DNA from: Cytophagales bacterium
GTDB lineage: Bacteria; Bacteroidota; Bacteroidia; Cytophagales; Cyclobacteriaceae
Assembly: GCA_003500135.1 (NCBI GenBank)
Contig: DNTA01000312.1
Location: 1 to 11,154 of the forward strand
Direction of reading: 5' to 3'
DNA: 11,154 nt
Position numbers and translations under genes: made by a program. This document shows positions 1 through 7,068 of this stretch, piece by piece. Position 1 is the stretch's first letter. The number at the start of each line of letters is the position of its first letter. Under the pieces are notes generated by a model. That model searched no databases. It worked only from the letters and a program-made list of their open reading frames with translations, and had not been told where the DNA came from.

Positions 1-21
1 TGAACCCATGAACCCATGAAC
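1..21. repeat. Short tandem repeat, 8-nt unit TGAACCCA
   Basis: Two full copies of TGAACCCA and a partial third (TGAAC) run head to tail from the first base of the window, just past the stop codon of the Nfu gene. The array may continue beyond the window edge, so its true copy number is unknown. There is no visible function; it may simply be slippage-generated intergenic DNA. Confidence 0.6.
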
Positions 22-27
22 TTTAAC

Positions 28-627
28 TCACACCCCTTCCGCTACTACTTCTTTTACTTCGGGCATCATGGATTTAAGCAGGTTTTCGATTCCTTGTTTT
101 AAAGTGATCATGGATGAGGGACAGCCACTGCATGAACCCTGCAGTAATACTTTTACAGTCCCTTCATTGAATGAGTGGTACTGAATGGCGCCTCCGTCCA
201 TTTCAACCGCCGGCTTGATGTATTCATCAAGAATACCTTTAATTTTAATATCAATTTCTGAACCATCTGTAGCAACTCCCGATTGTTGGGCTTGCTCCTT
301 TTCTACTTCTTTAAAATCAATTACCTTCTTTCCTTCTTCCAGATATTCTTTGATGTAGTCGCGAAGGGCAATCTGTACATCTTCCCATTCTACACCTTCG
401 GCTTTTGTAACGGTAACAAAATTGTTCATATAGAACACCCGTTCAACAAAAGGAAAATTAAATAACTCTTTCGCCAAAGGGGCATGCTGAGCGCTTTGAG
501 CATCGGGAAAATCAAAACTATCGCCCTCGGGCACCAGCATAAAGTTCGCACAAAATTTAAGCGAATTAGGGTTCGGGTTTTTCTCTAAGTATATATTTAC
601 CGGTCTTTTTTCCATTGTATTTTCCAT
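28..627 (-). CDS. Nfu/NifU-family iron-sulfur cluster carrier
   Basis: Predicted 199-residue cytoplasmic protein that holds and passes on Fe-S clusters to apo-proteins (family knowledge). An N-terminal Nfu_N-type domain covers about residues 8-100, with the typical NPNPNSLKF and FANFML-like segment near 18-31. A charged linker follows. The C-terminal NifU domain (about 127-195) contains KPAVEMDGG and the cluster-binding CSGC motif (C166 and C169), followed by PSSMITL. The reading frame stays open upstream to 750, but that would run deep into the symporter gene. ATG at 627 (MENTMEKRPV) or ATG at 615 (MEKRPV) fits the domain start better. I list the longer; the promoter just upstream slightly favours 615. 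It lies 38 nt after the symporter stop. This is the carrier type, without the aspartate-cysteine scaffold domain of IscU. Family assignment is secure; the exact client proteins cannot be seen. Confidence 0.93.
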   Translation of the reverse strand: MENTMEKRPVNIYLEKNPNPNSLKFCANFMLVPEGDSFDFPDAQSAQHAPLAKELFNFPFVERVFYMNNFVTVTKAEGVEWEDVQIALRDYIKEYLEEGKKVIDFKEVEKEQAQQSGVATDGSEIDIKIKGILDEYIKPAVEMDGGAIQYHSFNEGTVKVLLQGSCSGCPSSMITLKQGIENLLKSMMPEVKEVVAEGV

Positions 628-630
628 ATC

Positions 631-661
631 CAAAAATCTTTTCTCAGTCTTTATTTCCAAA
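631..661 (-). promoter_or_regulatory. Putative Bacteroidota-type promoter for the Nfu gene
   Basis: On the minus strand, TTTG (661-658) is followed after exactly 19 nt by GATTTTTG (638-631). This is one mismatch from the Bacteroidota consensus TTTG-N19-TAnnTTTG. Transcription would begin near 623-627, at or after the ATG at 627, which would make the ATG at 615 the first start codon with a normal short leader. If real, the Nfu gene does not depend only on read-through from the symporter gene. Confidence 0.5.
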
Positions 662-665
662 CGAA

Positions 666-1961
666 TTACGATCCGATTTGTTCTCCTTCCGTGCTGGCCA
701 CTGTAGCAGTTACGGTACAGTCTCCTGTAATATTGACTACCGTTCGACACATATCCAAAATCCTGTCCGGCGCTACAATCAACGCCAACCCTGCTGAAGG
801 TACGCCAATGGCTTCCAAAACGATCACCAGCATCACCATTCCTGCTCCGGGCACACCCGCAGAACCGATTGAGGCGAGCGTGGCGGTGAGCACTATGGTA
901 AGCTGTGCGCCCAGTGAAAGGTCAAGCCCTAGCGCCTGGGCGATAAAAACAGCGGCAACGCCCTGATAGAGGCTAGTGCCATCCATGTTGATAGTAGCGC
1001 CGAGCGGTAGCACAAAACTACTCACCTCCTCGGAAACGCCCAATTGCTTTTCTACACATTCCATTGTTACCGGCAAAGTGGCCGAGCTGCTGGAAGTACT
1101 AAATCCCAATAGCTGGGCCGGTCGAATGGCTTTGAAAAAATAACGGTAATTGATCTTGGTAAATATTTTAAAAATCGTGGGGTAGGTAATGGTTATCATG
1201 ATCAACAATCCGGCCACAACGGTGAGTGCATACATGCCTAAGGCGCCCAAAATTTCCATAGCTTTATTGGGGTCATCACCGGCCAATTCGACAATGAGCG
1301 CTGCAATTAACGCAAACACCCCATAGGGTGCCAGCTTCATTATAAAGTCGATGATCTTGAGCACTATGTCATTTATTCCGTCAAAAAACTTCAGGACCAA
1401 CTCCGATTTTTTACCCGGAACATACAACATCGCTATTCCAAAAATCACCGCCACAAAAACCACCTGAAGCATATTACCATTTTCTGATGATGCTCCGAAA
1501 ATATTTTCAGGTACCATGCGTACCAATGGCTCCAGCGGACCTTTTTCCTTAACTTTACTTGCTTCCACCGTTTTTTCAAGTGCATCGGTAGAATACACTT
1601 CCATCAATTCATTACGTGTTTCTTCCGTGATCACTTTTCCCGGTTTGATCAGGTTCACCAGGCCAAGACCGATGGTGGTTGCAATAGCAGTGGTTAGAAT
1701 ATAAATGGTGATGGTTTTCCCACCCATCCTCGAAAGTTTGGTAATATCACCCAGGTTGGCAACACCAACGATAAGAGAGGCCAAAATAAGCGGAACGGCA
1801 ATCATCTTGAGTGCATTGACGAATATGGTGCCAATGGGCTTGATATAATCTACTACAATAACATTGGGCAAGGGAGAAAAAATGGTGATCAATCCAAATA
1901 CCAGGCCTGCCAGCAGGCCAATTAAGATTTGCGTATGGAGTGGAAGTTTCTTTTTCAACAT
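666..1961 (-). CDS. Dicarboxylate/acidic amino acid:cation symporter (SLC1/DAACS, GltP/DctA-like)
   Basis: 431-residue inner-membrane transporter of the glutamate transporter fold, expected to import glutamate, aspartate or C4-dicarboxylates with Na+ or H+. Visible signatures are the serine-rich hairpin HP1 (STSSSSATLP, about 288-297), NMDGTSLYQG (325-334) in TM7, SAGVPGAGM (367-375) in hairpin HP2, and the TM8 segment PDRILDMCRTVVNITGD (398-414). In TM8, D399, D403, R406, T407 and N410 line up with the substrate and cation residues of GltPh (D390, D394, R397, T398, N401). The arginine is the residue associated with acidic substrates; neutral amino acid relatives lack it. A polar stretch of about 40 residues (108-150) lies in the TM3-TM4 region. 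It sits 62 nt downstream of aroC and 38 nt upstream of the Nfu gene. The exact substrate and coupling ion cannot be told from sequence. Confidence 0.93.
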   Translation of the reverse strand: MLKKKLPLHTQILIGLLAGLVFGLITIFSPLPNVIVVDYIKPIGTIFVNALKMIAVPLILASLIVGVANLGDITKLSRMGGKTITIYILTTAIATTIGLGLVNLIKPGKVITEETRNELMEVYSTDALEKTVEASKVKEKGPLEPLVRMVPENIFGASSENGNMLQVVFVAVIFGIAMLYVPGKKSELVLKFFDGINDIVLKIIDFIMKLAPYGVFALIAALIVELAGDDPNKAMEILGALGMYALTVVAGLLIMITITYPTIFKIFTKINYRYFFKAIRPAQLLGFSTSSSSATLPVTMECVEKQLGVSEEVSSFVLPLGATINMDGTSLYQGVAAVFIAQALGLDLSLGAQLTIVLTATLASIGSAGVPGAGMVMLVIVLEAIGVPSAGLALIVAPDRILDMCRTVVNITGDCTVTATVASTEGEQIGS

Positions 1962-1981
1962 GCTTCGATTGCTTCTTTCAA

Positions 1982-2013
1982 TATCTTATCGCCCGGAAAA
2001 AAATTATCTTATC
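1982..2013. repeat. Direct repeat TATCTTATC, two copies 23 nt apart
   Basis: TATCTTATC occurs at 1982-1990 and again at 2005-2013, each followed within a few bases by CCGG. The pair lies in the spacer between aroC and the symporter start (1961), overlapping the candidate symporter promoter. A start-to-start distance of 23 nt is roughly two helical turns, so a regulator binding site is conceivable. Chance or duplication is also possible. Confidence 0.35.
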
Positions 2014-2027
2014 CGGATGTTTATCAA
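1999..2027 (-). promoter_or_regulatory. Weak candidate promoter for the symporter gene
   Basis: Minus-strand TTG (2027-2025), then 18 nt, then TAATTTTT (2006-1999), against a consensus of TTTG-N19-TAnnTTTG. The last base of the -7 element and the first base of the -33 element differ. It would start transcription about 30 nt before the symporter ATG. AT-rich spacers make such matches by chance, so confidence is low. Confidence 0.3.
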
Positions 2028-3103
2028 TTTATCTTTCGCGACTGATCAAGTAATAAAAAATCGGCCAGCACCAGGGCGGCCATGGCCTCGACAATAGGTA
2101 CGGCACGCGGTACCACGCATGGGTCATGGCGGCCTTTGCCACTAACCACCGTTGATTTGCCATGCTGATCTACGCTATCCTGGTCTTTCATAATAGTGGC
2201 TACCGGCTTAAAAGCAACATTAAAATAAATGTCCTGTCCATTTGAAATACCTCCCTGTATTCCTCCGGAAAAATTTGTTCTGGTTACCACTTTATCACCC
2301 GCTGTTTCAAACAAATCGTTGTGTTGCGAGCCTTTGAGCTGCACACCATCAAAGCCACTTCCATACTCGAAGCCCTTTACGGCATTGATGCTCAGTATGG
2401 CCTTGCCCAGCTCGGCGTGCAGCTTATCAAATACCGGCTCACCCAAACCAACCGGAATACCTTTTGCCACGCATTGCACCACACCTCCAATGGTATCGCG
2501 ATCTTTCCTCACCTGATCGATGTAATCAATCATTTTTTCCGCCATTTCCCGGTCGGGGCACCTGACAATATTTTTTTCCGCCTCTTCCAGCCTGAGCTCC
2601 TGATAAGGCTTTTCCAACTTCATAGCGCCTACCTGGTTGACAAAAGCCTGAACACTGATCCCATATTTTTTTAAAAACAATTTTGCCAGGGCGCCTGCTG
2701 CCACACGGGCGGCTGTTTCGCGGGCGGAGCTTCGTCCACCACCCCGGTAATCGCGAATGCCATATTTTTCCTGGTAAGTGAAGTCGGCATGGGAAGGGCG
2801 GTATTTTTCTGCAATATGCGAGTAATCTTTACTACGCTGATCGGTATTGTAAATGACAATGGCAACTGGGGTTCCGGTAGTTTTTCCTTCAAAAACACCG
2901 GAAAGTATTTCAAACTGATCGTCTTCTTTTCGCTGTGTCGTTATTTTGGACTGGCCGGGCTTCCTTCGGCTTAATTCTGATTGAATGAATTCTTCATCTA
3001 CCTCCACCCCTGCCGGACAACCATCTATCACGACACCTATGGCTTTGCCATGTGATTCTCCAAATGTACTTATTCTAAAAAGTGTACCGTAAATACTCGA
3101 CAT
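2024..3103 (-). CDS. aroC: Chorismate synthase
   Basis: Last enzyme of the shikimate pathway: converts 5-enolpyruvylshikimate-3-phosphate to chorismate, with reduced FMN as cofactor, in the cytoplasm. The 359-residue length is normal. All three family signatures are present: GESHG (15-19) in the N-terminal block, [18 protein letters not shown] (120-137), and [17 protein letters not shown] (325-341). RPSHADFTY (102-110) and GSQHNDLF are also typical. The ATG overlaps the stop codon of the upstream batD-family gene by one base (TAATG), so translation is probably coupled and there is no room for a separate ribosome site. No other aro gene is in the window. Whether the enzyme carries its own flavin reductase activity cannot be judged, though no extra domain is visible. 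Confidence 0.97.
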   Translation of the reverse strand: MSSIYGTLFRISTFGESHGKAIGVVIDGCPAGVEVDEEFIQSELSRRKPGQSKITTQRKEDDQFEILSGVFEGKTTGTPVAIVIYNTDQRSKDYSHIAEKYRPSHADFTYQEKYGIRDYRGGGRSSARETAARVAAGALAKLFLKKYGISVQAFVNQVGAMKLEKPYQELRLEEAEKNIVRCPDREMAEKMIDYIDQVRKDRDTIGGVVQCVAKGIPVGLGEPVFDKLHAELGKAILSINAVKGFEYGSGFDGVQLKGSQHNDLFETAGDKVVTRTNFSGGIQGGISNGQDIYFNVAFKPVATIMKDQDSVDQHGKSTVVSGKGRHDPCVVPRAVPIVEAMAALVLADFLLLDQSRKIN

Positions 3104-4548
3104 TATTTTCTAAAAGTAAAATATAAGGTGGCGCCAATCATTAAAATAAGCATTATGTTGGTCACCAGTTTAAAAATATCTATCGTATTTGTCGCTTTAA
3201 GTTTATTATCTTCCAGTTCTATCACATCATAGAAACTGCCCAGATCGTTGGATGAAATATATTGATTTTTCTTGCTTTCGCCGGTTACGATAACCTGAAT
3301 ATCCGATTGCAGGGTATCATATCGCTCATTTACCGGATCAAAGTAAACCCACTTCATAAAATTGGCCAGGTCATAAGTGCCTGGTTCATTCGGAATACCA
3401 TAATATTTAAATGATTTCTGACCCCGAACCTTGTTGTTGCGTCTGGCAATATTTTGCTGCACATTAGGTGGATAAAATTCAATTTCATCCTGTTCAGGTA
3501 CTTCCGGCCCGTTGATGGAAGATATATTTCCCTCGCCCAGAATCGAAAATTCATAATTAAAACTTTGGCCGGTTTCGAGTTGTGTATCGCTGATATCTTC
3601 GCTCAAACGGAACCTGCCTACCGAAACGGACTCGCGCAAAGGGTGCGGAGGCAACTTTTTAACTTTCACCGTTTTTGGCTTTGATGTAAATGTTTTGAAA
3701 TCCTGTTTTCGGTTTCTTCCAAAGAAAGACCGGTTTTTTGCCACCTTATATTTGATCATTTTCAAATCAATAGAAGGAAATTCAAGGTCTTCGTCATTAA
3801 AAGGAAAAAATGTGGCTTCATAGATCTTAATCCGTGCATATCGCTTATTACCAATACGCACCTGCTCCTGATGCAACTTATCAATATAAAAATTTTCTTC
3901 CCAGCAATTGTTGGGTTCGAGCACTTTAGTAATTTCCACTAACTGCTTACCTATTTCAAAAAAATTCAATGGGGCCTGATTGGTTTCAGAGATATAGAAA
4001 GCAAGCGTTACATTAACCCCTTCACCTACATAAATCTCGTCTTTGCTGGTAGTCAGGGCAAGAAAGGCGTCATCCTTAACTTCTATATACTCCTGCTTTT
4101 GGTCCCTTCCAAAAAAATCCTGGAAAGGGTCGTAATTAAAGGGGTCGAACTGTTGCTGTCGTTGCACAGGCGGACCGACTTTTATGGTTTTTCCTTGTGA
4201 TCTTATGGTTTGCCCATTGATCTGCATGGTAAATGCCGGCAGACGAAATATCCCTTCCCGGGTAGGCCGGTAGTTTTGAATAATGCTTTGGGTGGAAGAT
4301 ACCTGCCCGTTTATGACATTCATTGAGGACGAGGAAGATGTACCTTGTTTAACAAAGCCTTCAATTTCAGGAAATTCATCATAGCCTTGTAAACGGACAT
4401 TAGTCACCTCCACAGTAATTGTAAAATACTGGTTGAGCGCCACTTCATCGGGCCCCAGCTTTATTTCGATATTTTGTGCCTTTAAGTTCATACTTAAAAG
4501 CAAAAATTGCGTACATAATACAGAGAGGTAGAGTGCTTGTTTTTTCAT
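3103..4548 (-). CDS. batD: BatD-family membrane-anchored protein
   Basis: 481-residue protein of the BatD (oxygen tolerance, bacteroides aerotolerance) family. Residues 1-25 form a Sec signal peptide ([12 protein letters not shown]..., probable cleavage after LKA before QN). A large extracytoplasmic region of beta-rich, immunoglobulin-like character follows. At about 132-148 lies a Q-rich stretch and a [14 protein letters not shown] segment, a variable linker often seen in this family. A single membrane helix occupies about 459-477, and the protein ends only a few residues later (FTFRK). The open frame extends to a TTG at 4569, but the ATG at 4548 starts a classical signal peptide and sits about 30 nt after a strong promoter candidate, so I use it. 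Canonical batD genes lie with batA, batB, batC and a MoxR ATPase gene. None is here, so this may be a stand-alone paralogue; the gene symbol marks family, not proven equivalence. Confidence 0.85.
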   Translation of the reverse strand: MKKQALYLSVLCTQFLLLSMNLKAQNIEIKLGPDEVALNQYFTITVEVTNVRLQGYDEFPEIEGFVKQGTSSSSSMNVINGQVSSTQSIIQNYRPTREGIFRLPAFTMQINGQTIRSQGKTIKVGPPVQRQQQFDPFNYDPFQDFFGRDQKQEYIEVKDDAFLALTTSKDEIYVGEGVNVTLAFYISETNQAPLNFFEIGKQLVEITKVLEPNNCWEENFYIDKLHQEQVRIGNKRYARIKIYEATFFPFNDEDLEFPSIDLKMIKYKVAKNRSFFGRNRKQDFKTFTSKPKTVKVKKLPPHPLRESVSVGRFRLSEDISDTQLETGQSFNYEFSILGEGNISSINGPEVPEQDEIEFYPPNVQQNIARRNNKVRGQKSFKYYGIPNEPGTYDLANFMKWVYFDPVNERYDTLQSDIQVIVTGESKKNQYISSNDLGSFYDVIELEDNKLKATNTIDIFKLVTNIMLILMIGATLYFTFRK

Positions 4549-4588
4549 TTTGCTAACTGACTTAGGCAAAGCGCATTTCTACGGTTTG

Positions 4589-4620
4589 CAAAGTTATCAG
4601 AATACTTGAAAAATGGACAA
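4589..4620 (-). promoter_or_regulatory. Bacteroidota-type promoter for batD-aroC
   Basis: On the minus strand TTG (4620-4618) is followed after 21 nt by TAACTTTG (4596-4589), an exact match to the TAnnTTTG -7 element. Transcription would start near 4581, giving a leader of about 30 nt before the ATG at 4548. It lies back to back with a plus-strand promoter candidate at 4637-4668. Confidence 0.6.
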
Positions 4621-4636
4621 TTAATTACTAAATTGA

Positions 4637-4668
4637 TTGGGCTTTTACCACTACCTACGCTATTTTTT
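4637..4668 (+). promoter_or_regulatory. Candidate promoter for the small helical protein gene
   Basis: TTG at 4637-4639, then 21 nt, then TATTTTTT at 4661-4668, one base from TAnnTTTG. The expected start near 4675 leaves a leader of about 27 nt to the ATG at 4702 and would make the in-frame ATG at 4675 essentially leaderless. That supports 4702 as the true start. Confidence 0.42.
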
Positions 4669-4701
4669 TAATTTATGTTCTACTCAAAATTACTATTCAC
4701 T

Positions 4702-4893
4702 ATGTTAAAATATGCCAAAGAAATCTTACAAAAGGTGAGTTTTGATCGTCAGCTTTTTGAAAAAGAATTGCGCAAAGCAATCAAAACGCTGATACCTGCT
4801 GAGCTTGAAGATTTAAAAACATGGTGTTTGGAAAAGTTCGGGCATTTATATCATGCCATTATCAAACGCAGTTTTGCATTGGCCAAAGCATAA
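4702..4893 (+). CDS. Small helical protein of unknown function (63 aa)
   Basis: I do not recognise a named family. The product is basic and almost entirely helix-forming: MLKYAKEILQKVSFDRQLF, then a charged segment EKELRKAIKTLIP, then ELEDLKTWCLEKFGHLYHAI. It has a single cysteine (C42) and no signal peptide or membrane segment. An in-frame ATG at 4675 would add nine residues, but the promoter position and the lysine-rich MLKYAK start favour 4702. Three observations support a real gene: a promoter candidate upstream, a clean hairpin terminator nine bases after the stop, and an otherwise unexplained gap between two divergent or convergent gene blocks. My impression is that similar short proteins with a KVSFD..LFEKELRK core occur in other Cytophagales, but I could not search. 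A cytoplasmic protein-binding or regulatory role is possible but not shown. Confidence 0.72.
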   Translation: MLKYAKEILQKVSFDRQLFEKELRKAIKTLIPAELEDLKTWCLEKFGHLYHAIIKRSFALAKA

Positions 4894-4901
4894 CATTCAA
4901 A

Positions 4902-4932
4902 GGGCACGTTGACAGGCGTGCCCATTATTTTT
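4902..4932 (+). terminator. Rho-independent terminator after the small gene
   Basis: A perfect 7-bp stem GGGCACG (4902-4908) and CGTGCCC (4917-4923) with an 8-nt loop is followed by ATTATTTTT (4924-4932), a T-rich tail for plus-strand transcripts. The tail overlaps the last codons of queG, whose stop is at 4925-4927. In the minus direction the hairpin comes two bases after the queG stop but is followed only by TTTGAATG, so it would be a weak terminator for queG, although it may protect its 3' end. Confidence 0.8.
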
Positions 4933-5869
4933 CATTTTTCTTTTCCGATACAAACCGGATATTTCTTTTCAACCCCTCGTATTTCGTCCTTTTAACAGCC
5001 GACTTTTTAAATATTTCATTAAACACTTCCCGCGTAATCTCTTCCCATTCCCGCTTATCGAATTTCATTAAGCGTTGATCGGCTTCAAATGCCTCCTCCA
5101 TGTGTGGCCGGCTAAACCGGTTCCAGGGGCAGACATCCTGGCAAATGTCGCAGCCAAAAACCCAGTCTTCCATGTTTTCCTGAAACTGCTTTGGTAATTC
5201 GTCCCGTAATTCTATGGTTAAATACGAAATACAGGCACTGGCATCTACCATACCGTTATCAACTATTGCATCGGTTGGGCATGCATCGATGCACCGGGTG
5301 CACGTACCACAATAATCTTTTACGGGCCCGTCGGGCTCAAGCTCGAGATCAATTATCAGTTCGGCCAGAAAGAAAAAGCTGCCCATACTTTTATTCAGCA
5401 ACAAACTGTTTTTTCCTAGCCAGCCCAAACCACTTTTGGCAGCCCATTGCCGTTCCATTACAGGCGCCGAATCGACGAATGCCCTTCCTTCCACCTCACC
5501 AACTTCTTCATTCAGTTGATGGATAAATTGCCTGAGTTTTTTCTTAATTACAAAATGGTAATCCTTTCCGTAGGCATATTTGGCAATTTTGAATGTGCCT
5601 TCTCTTTGCTTTTGATCGGGATAGTAATTGAAAACCAGTGATATAACCGATTTTGCACCAGGCACCAGTTTTGTCGGGTCCAGCCGCTTATCGAAATGGT
5701 TTTCCATATAGGTCATTTTACCATGGTAGCCCTTTTTCAGCCAGCTTTCCAGCTTCTGTGCTTCTTCTTCCAGAAACTCAGCTTTGGAGATTCCACAAAA
5801 ATCAAACCCCATTTCGCGGGCCAGTTTTTTTACGGTAGCCGTGCTTTTTGTGACCATTGCACCCGACAT
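4925..5869 (-). CDS. queG: Epoxyqueuosine reductase QueG
   Basis: Cobalamin-dependent Fe-S enzyme that reduces epoxyqueuosine to queuosine at position 34 of GUN-anticodon tRNAs, the last step of queuosine synthesis. The 314-residue product has the DUF1730-type N-terminal half, with [19 protein letters not shown] near 47-65 and VDSAPVMER at about 132-140; its aspartate (D133) matches the proposed catalytic acid of QueG. Two ferredoxin-like 4Fe-4S motifs follow: [12 protein letters not shown] (C187, C190, C193, C197) and [11 protein letters not shown] (C240, C243, C247), with C213 probably the remaining ligand. The frame is open to 5908, but those 13 codons overlap the end of ruvB and have no conserved features. 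ATG at 5869 lies one base past the ruvB stop (TAATATG); ATG at 5857 is another option. Length is on the short side for the family, which often has a C-terminal HEAT-like extension in proteobacteria. Confidence 0.95.
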   Translation of the reverse strand: MSGAMVTKSTATVKKLAREMGFDFCGISKAEFLEEEAQKLESWLKKGYHGKMTYMENHFDKRLDPTKLVPGAKSVISLVFNYYPDQKQREGTFKIAKYAYGKDYHFVIKKKLRQFIHQLNEEVGEVEGRAFVDSAPVMERQWAAKSGLGWLGKNSLLLNKSMGSFFFLAELIIDLELEPDGPVKDYCGTCTRCIDACPTDAIVDNGMVDASACISYLTIELRDELPKQFQENMEDWVFGCDICQDVCPWNRFSRPHMEEAFEADQRLMKFDKREWEEITREVFNEIFKKSAVKRTKYEGLKRNIRFVSEKKNEK

Positions 5870-5870
5870 A

Positions 5871-6896
5871 TTAAAAAAGCATCCCCTGGTTGCCGGGTGG
5901 CTCCACATTGAGGTGCTGATAGGCCAATTGGGTGGCTTCTCTTCCTCTGCTCGTACGCTTGATGTATCCTTCCTGAATCAGAAAAGGTTCATATACCTCT
6001 TCAATGGTTTCCGATTCTTCACCGCAGGCTGTGGCTATGGTAGACAGGCCCACCGGACCTCCTTTAAACTTGTGTATGATCGTTGATAAAATGCGGTTAT
6101 CCATTTCGTCGAGGCCATGCTCATCTACCTCGAGCGCTTCAAGGGCCGTTTTCGCAATTTTTTTGGTTATGGTGCCGGTGCCCTTCACTTCAGCAAAGTC
6201 CCGCGTACGCCTCAGTAAATTGTTGGCGATCCGGGGTGTACCTCTGCTCCTTCGGGCAATTTCATATGAGGCATCCTCTTCGATGGGTGTATTCAATATT
6301 CCCGCAGAGCGTAGAATGATTTTTCGCAACAAACCGGCATCGTAATATTCTAAACGGGCGTTAATGCCAAATCGTGCCCTGAGTGGTGCGGTCAATAAAC
6401 CTGCGCGCGTGGTGGCACCAATTAAAGTGAATGGATTTAAACCTATCTGTACCGATCGGGCATTGGGGCCACTATCAAGCATAATGTCGATTTTATAATC
6501 CTCCATGGCCGAATAAAGGTACTCTTCAACCACTGGATTCAAGCGGTGTATCTCATCAATAAAAAGTACGTCCCCTGCTTCCAGGTTGGTCAGCAAACCT
6601 GCCAGATCACCTGGTTTATCCAGCACCGGTCCCGAACTGATTTTAATATTCGAATTAAGTTCATTAGAAACGATATGCGACAGTGTGGTTTTCCCAAGAC
6701 CCGGAGGTCCGTGAAGTAACATATGATCCAGGGGCTCTCCTCGTCTTCGGGCGGCCTCTACGAACACCTTCAGATTCTCCAAAACCTTATCCTGACCTGT
6801 GAAATCATCAAAGGTCAAAGGTCGGAGCGCCTTCTCTATCTCCTTTTCAGCAGGCGACATGTGCTCATCATCTCCTCGTAAATAATCCTCGCGCAT
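5871..6896 (-). CDS. ruvB: Holliday junction branch migration helicase RuvB
   Basis: 341-residue AAA+ ATPase that forms hexameric rings and, with RuvA, drives branch migration of Holliday junctions in recombination and repair. Motifs in order: [12 protein letters not shown] (24-35), Walker A GPPGLGKT (63-70), Walker [10 protein letters not shown] (111-119), the [12 protein letters not shown] region (142-153) that includes the RuvA-contacting hairpin, sensor 1 GATTRAGLL (160-168), and arginine finger R174 within PLRARFG. The C-terminal winged helix ends in [17 protein letters not shown]. The start [13 protein letters not shown] matches the usual Bacteroidota RuvB beginning. No ruvA or ruvC is alongside, which is usual outside proteobacteria. 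It probably forms a transcript with queG, one base downstream. Family and function are secure. Confidence 0.98.
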   Translation of the reverse strand: MREDYLRGDDEHMSPAEKEIEKALRPLTFDDFTGQDKVLENLKVFVEAARRRGEPLDHMLLHGPPGLGKTTLSHIVSNELNSNIKISSGPVLDKPGDLAGLLTNLEAGDVLFIDEIHRLNPVVEEYLYSAMEDYKIDIMLDSGPNARSVQIGLNPFTLIGATTRAGLLTAPLRARFGINARLEYYDAGLLRKIILRSAGILNTPIEEDASYEIARRSRGTPRIANNLLRRTRDFAEVKGTGTITKKIAKTALEALEVDEHGLDEMDNRILSTIIHKFKGGPVGLSTIATACGEESETIEEVYEPFLIQEGYIKRTSRGREATQLAYQHLNVEPPGNQGMLF

Positions 6897-6904
6897 ATGC
6901 TACA

Positions 6905-6920
6905 CTTTGTGCCAAAGATA
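6905..6920 (-). promoter_or_regulatory. Candidate -7 promoter element and palindrome before ruvB
   Basis: Minus-strand TATCTTTG (6920-6913) matches TAnnTTTG exactly; no good -33 TTG is seen, only CTG triplets at about the right distance. The expected transcription start near 6906 leaves a leader of about 10 nt before the ruvB ATG. The element is part of an inverted repeat, CTTTG-TGC-CAAAG (6905-6917), which might serve as a small operator or be incidental. Confidence 0.45.
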
Positions 6921-7015
6921 ATGAAATAGACGTGAATCAGCAGTCAGCCTGTGGGATTTCATAAAGGAGGATCAAATAAATCTAAAAAATCAAGACACGA
7001 TGAACCCTCAAACTG

Positions 7016-7044
7016 TTTATTCTTGACAGATAATTGGTAATTTG
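7016..7044 (+). promoter_or_regulatory. Weak candidate promoter for the apbE operon
   Basis: TAATTTG at 7038-7044 resembles the TAnnTTTG element with one base missing, and TTTA at 7016-7019 lies 18 nt upstream. A TTGACA at 7023-7028 is also present but has no matching -10 at 17 nt. The rest of the ruvB-apbE spacer (6921-7015) holds no gene or convincing structure. The operon needs a promoter somewhere here because ruvB is divergent. Confidence 0.28.
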
Positions 7045-7068
7045 CACCCTCAAAATCTATAGCAGAAT

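Noticed and set aside
2078..2087. Perfect palindrome GGCCATGGCC
   Set aside because: It lies within conserved aroC codons (EAMAA) and is explained by the amino acids; no regulatory setting.
2321..2674. 117-codon open frame on the plus strand
   Set aside because: It lies wholly inside aroC on the opposite strand, has no recognisable motif and is explained as a shadow of the conserved aroC frame.
4549..4569. Seven extra N-terminal codons for batD from a TTG
   Set aside because: They would spoil a normal signal peptide start (MKKQ), and an ATG at 4548 fits the promoter distance.
5191..5526. 111-codon open frame on the plus strand
   Set aside because: Opposite-strand shadow of queG, including its two cysteine clusters; no promoter or domain.
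5870..5908. Thirteen extra N-terminal codons for queG
   Set aside because: They overlap the end of ruvB, lack family similarity, and a better ATG lies at 5869 just after the ruvB stop.
6964..6970. Strong Shine-Dalgarno-like AAGGAGG on the plus strand in the ruvB-apbE spacer
   Set aside because: No start codon lies at a useful distance; the next ATG (7000) is about 30 nt away and opens only eight codons. Bacteroidota rarely use strong SD sites, so I treat it as chance.
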